Source: Ardenticatenaceae bacterium (lineage in GTDB: Bacteria > Chloroflexota > Anaerolineae > Promineifilales > Promineifilaceae). Taken from it: a stretch of DNA of 64,000 nt. The translations under genes were made by a program, and so were the position numbers. The notes under the pieces are model-generated. The model was given only the letters and a program-made list of their open reading frames with translations, was not told where the DNA came from and ran no database searches. Shown piece after piece: positions 48,516-56,880 of this stretch (positions within the stretch are counted from its first letter, which is position 1; each line of letters opens with the position of its first letter). The stretch is from assembly GCA_020634435.1 (NCBI GenBank), contig JACKBS010000004.1, positions 1 through 64,000 on the forward strand. The letters run 5' to 3'.

Positions 48516-51038
48516 ATGGTCGGTATAGTCGTTGTTTCTCATAGTGCATCTTTAGCGCAAGGGGTTCGTGAATTAGCAGAGCAGATGGTCCAGGGGCAGG
48601 TGCCTCTGGCTGTGGCTGGCGGCATTGACGACCCGGAGCAGCCCATCGGCACGGACCCGATGCGGGTACTGGCGGCCATTGAATCCGTGTATGGCGACGA
48701 CGGCGTGCTGGTGCTGATGGATTTGGGCAGCGCCTTGCTGAGCGCAGAAATGGCCCTGGAATTCTTGCCAGAGGAACAGCAGGCTAACGTGAAGTTGTGT
48801 GCCGCGCCGCTGGTGGAGGGGACGATGGCGGCGGCTGTGCAGGCAATGGTGGGCGGTTCGCTGGCCCAGGTGCTGGCTGAGGCTGAGGGTGCTCTGGCCG
48901 TAAAGGCGGAGCAGCTTAACCTGGCCCCACCGGCAGACAAAGAGGCAGCGACGGAAACGGCCGTTGCCAGTTCGCCAACAAGCGTAGCAGAAAGCTGTGA
49001 AGTCAGCCTGCAAATTCGCAACAAGATGGGCCTGCATGCTCGTCCGGCGGCGAATTTTGTGCAGGCGGCCAACAAGTTCCAGGCGGAAATCACGGTGCGC
49101 AAGGGTGAGAAGACGGCCAACGCCAAGAGCATCAACCAGGTCACGACGCTGGGAGCAAGGCAGGGGGAGACGATTTTGGTAACGGCCGTTGGCCCCGACA
49201 GCGCCCAAGCCATCGAAGCGATCCAAACATTGGCGGCGGATAATTTTGGCGAGCGAGAAACAGACACGGCCCCGGAACTGGCGGCAACGGCCGTTCCTTC
49301 CGCACAACCAGCCGAAGGCCAACTCCACGGCATCGCCGCCTCACCGGGGATTGCCATCGGGCCAGTGCTGCAATACCGGCCCAAACTGCCTGCCATCGTG
49401 CGCGAGACGGGCAAAAACGGTGCGGCAGAGTGGGCGCGGCTGCAAACGGCCGTAAACACGGCCGTCTCTGAGCTGCAAACCTTGCAAAGCCAAACCGCTA
49501 AGCAGGTGGGCTCAAACGAAGCAGCGATTTTTGAGGCGCATCAGCTCATTTTGCAAGACCCGGATTTGGAAACGGCCGTCAAAAACACTCTCGACACGGA
49601 GCAAATCAACGCCGAAGCTGCCTGGCACGAGGCGATTGAAGCCACTGCCGCGCAGTTTGCCGCGATGGACGATCCGTATTTCCAGGCGCGGGCGGCGGAC
49701 GTGCGGGATGTGGGCAATCGGGTGCTGCGCCATTTGTTAGGGGTGAGCATGCCGTCGTTGGAGGCGGAACGGCCGTATGTTTTGGTCGCCGCTGATTTGA
49801 CGCCATCCGACACGGCGCGGCTGGACCCAGCGCTGGTGCTGGCCATCTGCACGGAGCTGGGCGGGGCGACGGCGCACAGTGCCATTTTGGCGCGGGCGTT
49901 GGGGATTCCGGCGGTGGTGGGCGCAGGCCACGCGCTGGCAGAGTTGGCTGAGGGCCAGGTGGTGGGGGTAGACGGCCGTACCGGCCAAATCTGGCTCGCC
50001 CCGGACGACGCGCAAATTGGCGAGCTGCAAGCGCTGCGGGACGAATGGCAGGCGGCGCAGCAGGCGGCCAAAGCGGCCAGCCAGGCGATCGCCCACACCG
50101 CCGACGACGTGCGCATTGAGGTGGCGGCCAACATCGGCGGGCCGCACGACGTGGACGTGGCGCTGGGCTACGGGGCCGAGGGTGTGGGGTTGTTCCGCAC
50201 CGAATTTTTGTTTTTGGACCGGCAAGAAGCGCCCAGCGAGGCGGAGCAGTTGGCGGCGTATCGGCAGGTGGTAGCGGGACTGGGCGACCGCCCGCTCATC
50301 ATTCGCACGCTGGACGTGGGCGGCGACAAGCCGCTGCCGTATCTGGATTTGGGCGAAGAAGAAAATCCATTTTTGGGCTGGCGCGGCATTCGTTTTTGCC
50401 TGGACATGCCGGAAATTTTCCTGCCGCAGCTGCGGGCCATCTTGCAGGCCAGCGTGCGGGACGACGGCACATACGCCAACGTGAAGCTGATGTTTCCCAT
50501 GATTGGCACGTTGGCGGAGCTGCGCCGGGCCAAAGCGATGCTGCAAACCGCCCGTGAGCAGCTTCAAGACGAGGGGAAACCGTTTGCCGACGACCTGGCT
50601 GTGGGCATCATGATTGAGCTGCCCTCGGCGGTGGCGGTGGCCGATTTGCTGGCGGCCGAGGTGGACTTTTTCAGCATTGGCACGAATGATTTGACGCAGT
50701 ACGTGATGGCCGCCGACCGGGGCAACGCCAACGTGGCGGAGCTGGCGCAGGCGTTTCAACCGGCGGTGCTGCGCATGATTCGGCAAACGGCTGCCGCTGC
50801 TAAAGCAGCGCACATTTGGGTGGGGATGTGCGGGGAGTTGGCGGGCAATCCGCTGGCGACGCCGCTGCTGTTGGGTCTGGGCCTGACGGAGCTGAGCATG
50901 GCCGCGCCGTCTATCCCGGCGGTGAAAGCGGCGCTGCGCAACTGGACAGTGCCAGAAGCGGAAGTGTTGGCGGCTGAGGTGCTAGGGTTGGATTCGGTAA
51001 CGGCCGTTAAGGCTCGTCTGGAAGCGGTACAAAAATAA
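48516..51038 (+). CDS. Fused DhaM-type EIIA, HPr and complete PTS Enzyme I
   Basis: 840 residues; the ATG follows GGGTGGGGG. EIIA-Man/DhaM domain (1-135) with phosphoacceptor His9 (VVVSHS); linker; HPr domain (160-245) with His174 in MGLHARPA; Enzyme I (268-840) with His454 in GGATAHSAILAR, the PEP-site segments LFRTEFLFLDR, RTLDVGGDKPLPYL and SIGTNDLTQYVMAADRGN, and the active-site Cys772 in GMCGELAGNP. In E. coli DhaM only a truncated Enzyme I is fused and the general PTS is needed. Here the PEP-binding half is present, so phosphate can flow from PEP through Cys/His of EI, HPr and EIIA to DhaL-ADP within one chain. Nine ACGGCCGT copies occur. Confidence 0.93.
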   Translation: MVGIVVVSHSASLAQGVRELAEQMVQGQVPLAVAGGIDDPEQPIGTDPMRVLAAIESVYGDDGVLVLMDLGSALLSAEMALEFLPEEQQANVKLCAAPLVEGTMAAAVQAMVGGSLAQVLAEAEGALAVKAEQLNLAPPADKEAATETAVASSPTSVAESCEVSLQIRNKMGLHARPAANFVQAANKFQAEITVRKGEKTANAKSINQVTTLGARQGETILVTAVGPDSAQAIEAIQTLAADNFGERETDTAPELAATAVPSAQPAEGQLHGIAASPGIAIGPVLQYRPKLPAIVRETGKNGAAEWARLQTAVNTAVSELQTLQSQTAKQVGSNEAAIFEAHQLILQDPDLETAVKNTLDTEQINAEAAWHEAIEATAAQFAAMDDPYFQARAADVRDVGNRVLRHLLGVSMPSLEAERPYVLVAADLTPSDTARLDPALVLAICTELGGATAHSAILARALGIPAVVGAGHALAELAEGQVVGVDGRTGQIWLAPDDAQIGELQALRDEWQAAQQAAKAASQAIAHTADDVRIEVAANIGGPHDVDVALGYGAEGVGLFRTEFLFLDRQEAPSEAEQLAAYRQVVAGLGDRPLIIRTLDVGGDKPLPYLDLGEEENPFLGWRGIRFCLDMPEIFLPQLRAILQASVRDDGTYANVKLMFPMIGTLAELRRAKAMLQTAREQLQDEGKPFADDLAVGIMIELPSAVAVADLLAAEVDFFSIGTNDLTQYVMAADRGNANVAELAQAFQPAVLRMIRQTAAAAKAAHIWVGMCGELAGNPLATPLLLGLGLTELSMAAPSIPAVKAALRNWTVPEAEVLAAEVLGLDSVTAVKARLEAVQK

Positions 51039-51044
51039 TTTCGA

Positions 51045-51101
51045 GTAGGGGCAGACCCCCGTGTCTGCCCTTTTGGGGCGACCACGGAGGGTCGCCCCTA
51101 C
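51045..51101. repeat. Two-armed palindromic spacer repeat
   Basis: Outer arms GTAGGGGC and GCCCCTAC enclose two hairpins (GGCAGAC/GTCTGCC and GGGCGACC/GGTCGCCC), giving a Y shape. This element type is seen in spacers of many bacteria. It lies just after the PTS fusion gene and may end its transcript. Confidence 0.65.
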
Positions 51102-51232
51102 GTTTACCCGATTTGCACCACGACAGCCCTCCGCGCAGGATAGTTTCCCCAACTTTCAAGTACAATCGAGTGCATGATGATTGCCAGACTTCAGCAGGAT
51201 CTATTTCCAGCTTGTGATCGGGAGCGTGAATT

Positions 51233-51748
51233 ATGAAAAAAACGGCCGTTTTCATCACTTCTTTTGTCGTATTCTTTGCCCTTTCCCCTCTTTTGTTCCC
51301 TTACAATCCCCCGCTTGAAGCGATTGACGCGTACGAGACCCACCATGTGACAAACACCACCTACTTTGGCAATCTCGCTAAAAACTTCCAAGATTTGACA
51401 GAGCAAGAGCCTTGTACGTACGAAATTCTAGGTTGGGACCAGGACAATAATCTTTATTATCGCAGTGTGTGCCGCAGTATTTCGGAAACATACGCATATT
51501 TCCCCGCTGCTGGAACAAACAGTTTAAGCTCAAAAATCCCCGAAGAATTGACCGAAGATGCGTACCCTGATGCGCAACTGCTGGAGATGGTTCGAGCTAC
51601 TGGTGTAAGACCCAAAATACATGAGCCTTATACACGCCCTCTGTACCTAATGGATGGCACGGTCACTATTTCACCTACAGGCAAATACATTGCATTTATC
51701 ACCAAGCGTCTCTATTCTGTTCAAGACGTTGTGATGATTAGTCAATGA
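51233..51748 (+). CDS. Small secreted protein of unknown function
   Basis: 171 residues with an N-terminal hydrophobic signal or anchor (MKKTAVFITSFVVFFALSPLLF). The mature part has two Cys (EQEPCTYEILGWDQDNNLYYRSVCRS) that may form a disulfide, and ends with one PD40-like strand set (VTISPTGKYIAFITKRL). It could be a remnant or small relative of the propeller proteins at 1295-8631. The first codons (KKTAV) use ACGGCCGT. A strong hairpin follows the stop. Confidence 0.6.
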   Translation: MKKTAVFITSFVVFFALSPLLFPYNPPLEAIDAYETHHVTNTTYFGNLAKNFQDLTEQEPCTYEILGWDQDNNLYYRSVCRSISETYAYFPAAGTNSLSSKIPEELTEDAYPDAQLLEMVRATGVRPKIHEPYTRPLYLMDGTVTISPTGKYIAFITKRLYSVQDVVMISQ

Positions 51749-51749
51749 A

Positions 51750-51782
51750 AGGTGCGACGCACTTCCGAAGTGCGTCGCACCT
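51750..51782. terminator. Palindromic terminator, also a probable dispersed repeat
   Basis: A perfect 15-bp stem, AGGTGCGACGCACTT with AAGTGCGTCGCACCT, loop CCG, directly after the stop at 51748 and before the convergent gene end at 51797. Confidence 0.75.
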
Positions 51783-51796
51783 GGGGGGAGCTAAGA

Positions 51797-53008
51797 CTAA
51801 TCGGTGGGGGAAACGGCCGTTTCCCGCCGCTCATCCTCCAAAACTGGGCGAATGATTTGCCACAGCTGTACCGCAATCGGCACGATGGCTACGGTCCATA
51901 AACCATATGCCAAGCCATGCCAGAACCCGCCATAGGGCACAAAAATACTGATCCACAGGGCTATGCCACCCAAATGCACGGCAATCAAACTGAGCCAGCT
52001 ACCGCCTAAGGCCGGGTCCGCCTGCGGCTGGAACTGCTGCCGGGCAAAGTAGGGAATAATCGCGAAGCCAAATTGCAGCAGCCAGCCGTAAATCAACGCC
52101 TGCGGTGCGTTGGCCTCGATGCCTGTACCAGGGAAGCCGGGTACCTGCAAAATGACAAACGGAGCCACCAGCAGCGGCGCAATTAGCCAAAAGTAGGCGG
52201 TGGTCAGGTGCCACAGGCCCGGTTTGGCCCACTGCGCCCGGTCGCCCCACACTGGCTTGATGACATTGAGCAGCAGCCAAACCGTGGCGCTAAGGTGTAG
52301 AATCAGCCCCGGCACGGTGAAGTAGAGCGAGTTGACCCACGGCCCTAGCACTAAGCCGAGTGCGCCCAGGCTCATCATCCAGTAAATTTTGTTGATGGAA
52401 TTGGGCCATTGGAACGGCCGTTTCGCCACTTTCGGGTACAAATCCACCAGCAAACCCGCAAACACCAGCGACATGAGGCCCCAATTGTTGGCGTGGATGT
52501 GCGCCTCGATGGGCGTTTGGATGCCCAGCACCTCGCTCCAGCCCAGCCACAGCCCTGTGCCGATGAGGATGCCTACCAAAAAATAAGCCAGCCCCATCAA
52601 ATAAAACTTACGCCCCAGTCCCGGCTCTTGGCGGTTTGCCGAGCGCATCTGATAAAGCTGGTGCATCAGCAGCACCGTAGCGATAAAGATGAGGGTGCCA
52701 CCGGCAAAAATGAGTGTCCTGTTGACGATGGGAATGCCTGCTAGCAGCAGCATGAGCCCCGCGTTGAGCAGCAGCCAGATGTCTAGGCGGGTGCGCGGTT
52801 TGGGTAGGCTGGCTCGTTTAGCGGCCAGCAGCGGCAGCAAGCCAAACAGCATCTCGGTGAGCGCGCCGAGCGTGATGAAGTGGACGCGCAGCCAGCGCAG
52901 CCCGTTCACCCAAGGAATAATCGTCCAGCTGGTGAGCGCCGCATCCAGCGCGGTTAGGCCAGCGACGGCCAGGAACAAAAAGGTCATTAAAAAGTAAAGA
53001 TTCATCAT
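51797..53008 (-). CDS. Polytopic membrane protein, haem-copper-oxidase-subunit-I / NnrS-like
   Basis: 403 residues, about 12 membrane segments; ATGATG after AGGAGAA. Histidines sit inside helices in a pattern reminiscent of haem proteins: LRVHFITLGALTEMLFG (about 42), EAHIHANNWGLMSLVFAGLLVDL (two His), LILHLSATVWLL, GLWHLTTAYFWLIAPL and IAVHLGGIALWI. The full ligand set of a cytochrome oxidase cannot be recognised, so a relative such as NnrS (a haem- and copper-binding membrane protein of nitrosative stress) is the best comparison. A cupin gene is immediately upstream, with a PRC-barrel gene and a Crp/Fnr regulator beyond. A role in NO or oxygen response is inference. Confidence 0.6.
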   Translation of the reverse strand: MMNLYFLMTFLFLAVAGLTALDAALTSWTIIPWVNGLRWLRVHFITLGALTEMLFGLLPLLAAKRASLPKPRTRLDIWLLLNAGLMLLLAGIPIVNRTLIFAGGTLIFIATVLLMHQLYQMRSANRQEPGLGRKFYLMGLAYFLVGILIGTGLWLGWSEVLGIQTPIEAHIHANNWGLMSLVFAGLLVDLYPKVAKRPFQWPNSINKIYWMMSLGALGLVLGPWVNSLYFTVPGLILHLSATVWLLLNVIKPVWGDRAQWAKPGLWHLTTAYFWLIAPLLVAPFVILQVPGFPGTGIEANAPQALIYGWLLQFGFAIIPYFARQQFQPQADPALGGSWLSLIAVHLGGIALWISIFVPYGGFWHGLAYGLWTVAIVPIAVQLWQIIRPVLEDERRETAVSPTD

Positions 53009-53024
53009 TTCTCCTTTAGGAATA

Positions 53025-53080
53025 AACCTCCGGGAGGCTCCGCAAACGGCCTTGTTTACGCCCTGAACCTCCCGGAGGTT
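53025..53080. repeat. Inverted repeat between cupin and membrane-protein genes
   Basis: AACCTCCGGGAGG (53025-53037) and CCTCCCGGAGGTT (53068-53080) form a 13-bp stem with a 30-nt loop. It lies inside a likely operon and could tune read-through. Confidence 0.65.
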
Positions 53081-53091
53081 GGTTCGTTCAA

Positions 53092-53415
53092 TTAGCCAGC
53101 GATTTGGGCTGCCTGAGCGCCCATGAAAGCCAGGTCGGTTTCGGCCTGGATGCTGCGCGTGGCCCCATCGGGCACAACGACAGTGGCCCCCGCCTGCACG
53201 GCAAACGTTTGGTCATTGACAAACATCTGTCCGCTGCCGGCAAAAAAGTGATAAACGGAGGCGGGTGCCGGGTGGGGCGGGATTTTTTGGCCAGCTTTTA
53301 GCCCGGCCATCACGGCGCGCAAGTTGCTGGTTTCAATAATTTTTTGCGGATTGGGTCCGGCTTCACCGTATTGCACGATTTCTTGCCAGTTGGAAATTAC
53401 AGTTGCTTGGGTCAT
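53092..53415 (-). CDS. Small single-domain cupin
   Basis: 107 residues; the ATG follows CAGGAG. A cupin beta-barrel is evident: LKAGQKIPPHPAPASVYHFFAGSGQMFVND (motif 1 with His) and FAVQAGATVVVPDGATRSIQAETDLAFMGAQ (motif 2). The first motif has His at PPHPAP and YHF, so a metal site is possible though motif 2 lacks the usual His. Function unknown; small cupins of this kind often bind a small molecule or metal. Likely co-transcribed with the membrane protein at 51797. Confidence 0.8.
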   Translation of the reverse strand: MTQATVISNWQEIVQYGEAGPNPQKIIETSNLRAVMAGLKAGQKIPPHPAPASVYHFFAGSGQMFVNDQTFAVQAGATVVVPDGATRSIQAETDLAFMGAQAAQIAG

Positions 53416-53489
53416 TTTTTCTCCTGAGTTTGGTTGTTGTTGAACAGTTTAGGGCGTTGGCTAACGGCCGTCGCCGACTTTTGTCTGGT

Positions 53490-53801
53490 TTACAATTTTG
53501 GTTGGTGTTGGGGTAGCTGACTGATTTGTTCGCGGGTGAGTGATAGCTGGACGGTACGGCCGTACACGCCCACAATCTCCGCCAGCGGCACCAGCCGGTA
53601 ATTTGGCAGTTGGCAGCACAGCACGAGATGGGTGGGTTGCTGGGAACGGCCGTCCAACAAAATTGCCGCCACTTCACCCACAATTTGTTCATCGCTGCTG
53701 CGAACCGACATGCCACGGGCAACGGCCGTTGCCGCCACTGCCCCACATGCCAAACAAACCTGCGCCTCAATCGTCAGCTTTTCCACCATCTCAGTCACCA
53801 T
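53490..53801 (-). CDS. PRC-barrel-like small protein
   Basis: 103 residues, GAGGTG before the ATG. After an N-terminal part with two Cys (VCLACG), residues 30-90 form a PRC-barrel-like unit: GMSVRSSDEQIVGEVAAILLD, THLVLCC, YRLVPLAEIVGVYGRTVQLSLTREQISQLP. PRC-barrels serve in RNA processing (RimM) and photosynthetic or stress proteins. The specific role is not clear. It lies 74 bp upstream of the cupin gene on the same strand. Confidence 0.65.
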   Translation of the reverse strand: MVTEMVEKLTIEAQVCLACGAVAATAVARGMSVRSSDEQIVGEVAAILLDGRSQQPTHLVLCCQLPNYRLVPLAEIVGVYGRTVQLSLTREQISQLPQHQPKL

Positions 53802-53819
53802 GCCACACCTCGTTATTTC

Positions 53820-53895
53820 ACCGCAGAGGGCGCGGAGAGCGCAGAGGTTGAGTTAAGACGATAAAAAACTCTGCGTACTCCGCGCTCTCCGCGGT
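53820..53895. repeat. Inverted spacer repeat, CCGCAGAGGGCGCGGAGAGC type
   Basis: ACCGCAGAGGGCGCGGAGAG is mirrored by CTCCGCGCTCTCCGCGGT about 50 bp later, with GCAGAG/CTCTGC inside. The window ends at 63986-64000 with the start of another copy (ACCGCAGAGA). The rest of the spacer to 54049 shows no gene. Confidence 0.6.
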
Positions 53896-54049
53896 TATTT
53901 ATTTACATTTGGCAGGATACGGGAAGACGCGAAAAGACGCGCCGACTTTTGTCGGATTTACAAAAAATTGTCCAAAAATAGGGGAAATTTCTTTAGCCTG
54001 GGTTTCAGCGATACGTGATTAGCCTGGGGCTTCAGCCCCAGGACAACGA

Positions 54050-54733
54050 TTACGTCGCCACATCCGCCAACGCCCCGGCATCCACAATGCGGATTTGGTG
54101 GCGTTCCACCTGGATCAGCCCATCTTGCTCCAGCTGGCGCAGGGCACGCTGCACCACATCGGGCACCGTGCCCAGGCGCGCGGCCAGTTCGGTTTGCGTG
54201 TACCAGCGGGGCCGCGACAGCACGCCATCCACCGCTCCGTCGCTGATGAGACGGGCCAATCGCCCGGTCACGGGCCGCAGCGAAAGATCGGCGATGAGGT
54301 TAACCAGGTGCAGCACGCGCTCGGCCATTTTGGCAATGGCATGTTGGGCAAAATCGGGGTTTTGGCGCAATGCGTGGCTGAGCGCTTGCCGGGGCAGCAT
54401 CCATGTTTCGGCCGTTTCCAGAGCGATGGCTGTAGCGGGGTTCGCCAGGTTGGCAAAAACGACAATCTCGTTAAACGTGTCACCCGGCTCCATGAAGCGC
54501 AAGACCTGCTCGCGCCCCGTCGGGCTGCTTTTTACCACTTTGACCCAGCCCGATTGTAAAAAGTAAAGCCCCGACGCCTGCTCCCCTTCCAAAAAGATAA
54601 TTTCGCCAGGGCCATAGGTACGCCAGACGGCCGTTTTTACCAGCTCTTCTACTGTGTTTTGCGCTAACCCAACAAAGAAGGTGAGGGTTTGCAACTGGTG
54701 TACCAGCTCGTCGAGGGTGGGTTTGGCAAGCAT
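54050..54733 (-). CDS. Crp/Fnr-family transcriptional regulator
   Basis: 227 residues: a cyclic-nucleotide-binding-type beta-barrel (about 15-120; YGPGEIIFLEGEQASGLYFLQSGWVKVVKSSPTGREQVLRFMEPGDTF), a dimer helix, and a winged helix-turn-helix at the C terminus (YTQTELAARLGTVPDVVQRALRQLEQDGLIQVERHQIRIVD). It has no cysteines, so it cannot carry an Fnr iron-sulfur cluster, and the cAMP-site Arg/Ser pair is not evident. A haem- or redox-sensing member (Dnr-like) is possible. Neighbours are a PRC/cupin/haem-like membrane set on the same strand and a divergent secreted-protein gene. Confidence 0.88.
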   Translation of the reverse strand: MLAKPTLDELVHQLQTLTFFVGLAQNTVEELVKTAVWRTYGPGEIIFLEGEQASGLYFLQSGWVKVVKSSPTGREQVLRFMEPGDTFNEIVVFANLANPATAIALETAETWMLPRQALSHALRQNPDFAQHAIAKMAERVLHLVNLIADLSLRPVTGRLARLISDGAVDGVLSRPRWYTQTELAARLGTVPDVVQRALRQLEQDGLIQVERHQIRIVDAGALADVAT

Positions 54734-54857
54734 GGTGCGATTATACGGAGTTTACGAATTTACTAAAAGTTCTTCACAATTTCTGAACAAGTCGTTGCTA
54801 ACCTGAACATCGTCGGCAATCATGCTGACGTGAAAACAAACGTTCGGAGGTAAACAG

Positions 54858-55769
54858 ATGAATAAACACAAGTTGGTAAAAATCGGCGGTATATTGATTG
54901 TGCTGCTGGCCCTGGCAGCATTGGTGGGCAGCTCGCTCACCTTTGCCCAGGATGAGGAGCCAGATTCCGGCGACACTGTAACCACGCCCGATGAGGGCGC
55001 AACCACAGAAGAGGTAACGCCTGGATTCGGCCGTTTTGGCCATCACGGCATGGATGGGCATGGGCTCATTGACCGCGAAGCGGCCCGCGAACTGCTGGCT
55101 GAAGAACTGGGCGTCACCGTCGATGACCTCGATGCCGCGCACACAGCTGTGATGGAAGTCCTTCAGGCAGAAGACGGCCGTCCCGACCGTGACGAGGTAA
55201 AAGCGCTGCTGGCTGAACAGCTAGGCGTGACCGTGGACGAGCTGGAAGCTGCCGAAGCTGCCGTGCAAGAAGCCATGCTGGCACAGCTGGTGGAAGATGG
55301 CACGATCACCCAGGAACAGCTGGACGAGATGCTGGCGATGCAAGAACTGCGTGCGCTAGGCAAAGAAATCTTTAGCCGTGACGACGCTGAAGCTGCCATT
55401 GCCGAAGCCCTGGGCTTGACGGTCGAAGACCTGGCTGCCGCCAAAGACGAAGGCACTCGCCTGACCGACCTGGCTGAGCAGCAAGGTGTAGACATGGAAA
55501 CCGTGATGACGGCCGTAACCGATGCTCGTACCGCCGCCATTGAAGCGGCCGTAGCCGATGGCACCATCACCCAGGAGCAGGCCGACATTCTGCTGAGCCA
55601 GGATGGCCACTTCTTTGGTGGTGGTCACGGTGGACCCGGTGGACGTGGTATGCACGGTGGTCATGGTGGCCACGGAGGTATGCGCGGTGACGACATGAGT
55701 CCGTTCAACAATGACAACGGCACCGACACAACCACCCCCAGCACTTCCTCCACGGATCTGGGCGCATAG
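54858..55769 (+). CDS. Secreted acidic repeat protein with Gly/His-rich tail
   Basis: 303 residues; GGAGG before the ATG. A signal peptide (MNKHKLVKIGGILIVLLALAALVGSSLTFAQ) is followed by acidic Thr-rich sequence. Three helical repeats built on ALxEALG[VL]TVEDLxAA then appear (about 72-92, 110-135, 175-195), each followed by a pairing helix, with ITQEQ[AL]D segments between. Residues about 253-282 are a Gly/His-rich stretch (GGGHGGPGGRGMHGGHGGHGG) that should bind metal such as Cu, Ni or Zn. It ends in a Thr/Ser tail. The family is not recognised beyond similar exported proteins of Gram-positive-type bacteria. It is divergent from the Crp/Fnr gene with 124 bp between, so control by that regulator is plausible. 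Confidence 0.75.
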   Translation: MNKHKLVKIGGILIVLLALAALVGSSLTFAQDEEPDSGDTVTTPDEGATTEEVTPGFGRFGHHGMDGHGLIDREAARELLAEELGVTVDDLDAAHTAVMEVLQAEDGRPDRDEVKALLAEQLGVTVDELEAAEAAVQEAMLAQLVEDGTITQEQLDEMLAMQELRALGKEIFSRDDAEAAIAEALGLTVEDLAAAKDEGTRLTDLAEQQGVDMETVMTAVTDARTAAIEAAVADGTITQEQADILLSQDGHFFGGGHGGPGGRGMHGGHGGHGGMRGDDMSPFNNDNGTDTTTPSTSSTDLGA

Positions 55770-55776
55770 TTGAAAG

Positions 55777-55804
55777 TGTGAGGCACCGGCAGCGGTGTCT
55801 CACA
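55777..55804 (+). terminator. Hairpin after the acidic repeat protein gene
   Basis: TGTGAGGCACCG with CGGTGTCTCACA around GCAG, eight bases after the stop. A stronger terminator follows it. Confidence 0.5.
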
Positions 55805-55817
55805 TCCATTTTGCCTC

Positions 55818-55858
55818 GCGTGTCATCTTGCTCCTTCCTGCAGGATGACACGCTTTTT
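55818..55858 (+). terminator. Intrinsic terminator
   Basis: GCGTGTCATC pairs with GATGACACGC, followed by TTTTT. It separates the acidic repeat protein gene from trhO. Confidence 0.85.
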
Positions 55859-55902
55859 GCCTTGGGGTATATTGGAGACAAATTATTTTTAGGGGTTCAA
55901 CC

Positions 55903-56799
55903 ATGTCTTCAATCGTGATTGCGGCGTTTTATAAATTTGTAGATTTACCAGATTACCGTGAACGGCAACGGCCGTTGCTTGATTTTTGCGTCTCTCAAGA
56001 GGTCAAAGGGTCCATTTTACTGGCCGCCGAAGGCATCAACGGCACCATTGCGGGCAGCCGTCAGGGGATCAATGCCGTGTTGGCCTATTTGCGGCAGGAT
56101 ATTATTTTTGCCAGCCTCACCCACAAAGAATCCCATGCCGATTTTATGCCTTTTGGCCGGATGAAGGTGCGGCTGAAGCAGGAAATTGTCAACCTCGGTA
56201 GACCAGACATCACGCCTAACAAGCAGGTGGGGCAATACATCCCCGCCGCCGAGTGGAATGCCCTCATCAGCCGCCCCGACGTTATTTTGGTAGACACGCG
56301 CAACGATTTTGAAGTGGAGATTGGCACGTTCAAAGGCGCAATTAACCCCAAAGTGGATGCCTTCAACCAGTTCCCCGATTTTGTCGAGCAAAATCTCGAT
56401 CCGCGCCGCCATAAAAAAGTAGCCATGTTTTGCACCGGGGGTATCCGCTGTGAAAAGGCGACTGCCTACATGCTGGAACAGGGGTTTGAGGAGGTTTACC
56501 ATCTCAAGGATGGCATTCTGAAATATTTGGAGCAGGTGTCGCCGGAAGAAAGCATGTGGCAAGGCAACTGCTTTGTCTTTGACGATCGTGTGACGGTAGA
56601 CCATTATTTGCAGCCTGCGCCGTTGGAGCTGTGCCCGATGTGTAAAACGGCCGTTGAGCCGCACCATCGTACTTCGCCCAAGTACGAATTGGGGGTTTCT
56701 TGCCCCAACTGTTACGATGGTCTGGACGATGAGCAAATCCAACGGGCCCGCGAAAAGCAGCGCCAACTGGAACTCACCGCCGAACGTGACGCAATGTAA
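55903..56799 (+). CDS. trhO: tRNA uridine(34) hydroxylase, rhodanese-like (TrhO/YceA)
   Basis: 298 residues, near the family's normal length. N-terminal acylphosphatase-like part (IVIAAFYKFVDLPDYRE... GSILLAAEGINGTIAGS), then a rhodanese domain (about 120-215) with DTRNDFEVEIGTFKGAINP and the catalytic loop FCTGGIRCEKA (Cys177). A C-terminal Cys-rich zinc-like unit has CPMC and CPNC. TrhO hydroxylates U34 of certain tRNAs with oxygen as the first step to cmo5U. The gene stands alone between terminators. Confidence 0.93.
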   Translation: MSSIVIAAFYKFVDLPDYRERQRPLLDFCVSQEVKGSILLAAEGINGTIAGSRQGINAVLAYLRQDIIFASLTHKESHADFMPFGRMKVRLKQEIVNLGRPDITPNKQVGQYIPAAEWNALISRPDVILVDTRNDFEVEIGTFKGAINPKVDAFNQFPDFVEQNLDPRRHKKVAMFCTGGIRCEKATAYMLEQGFEEVYHLKDGILKYLEQVSPEESMWQGNCFVFDDRVTVDHYLQPAPLELCPMCKTAVEPHHRTSPKYELGVSCPNCYDGLDDEQIQRAREKQRQLELTAERDAM

Positions 56800-56880
56800 A
56801 GGCGTTGCATGGTAGACACGTTGTAAAAATTATTTTGGTAAAGGTCAAGGAGCACATGGTAGGTTCTTTAACCCAATTAA

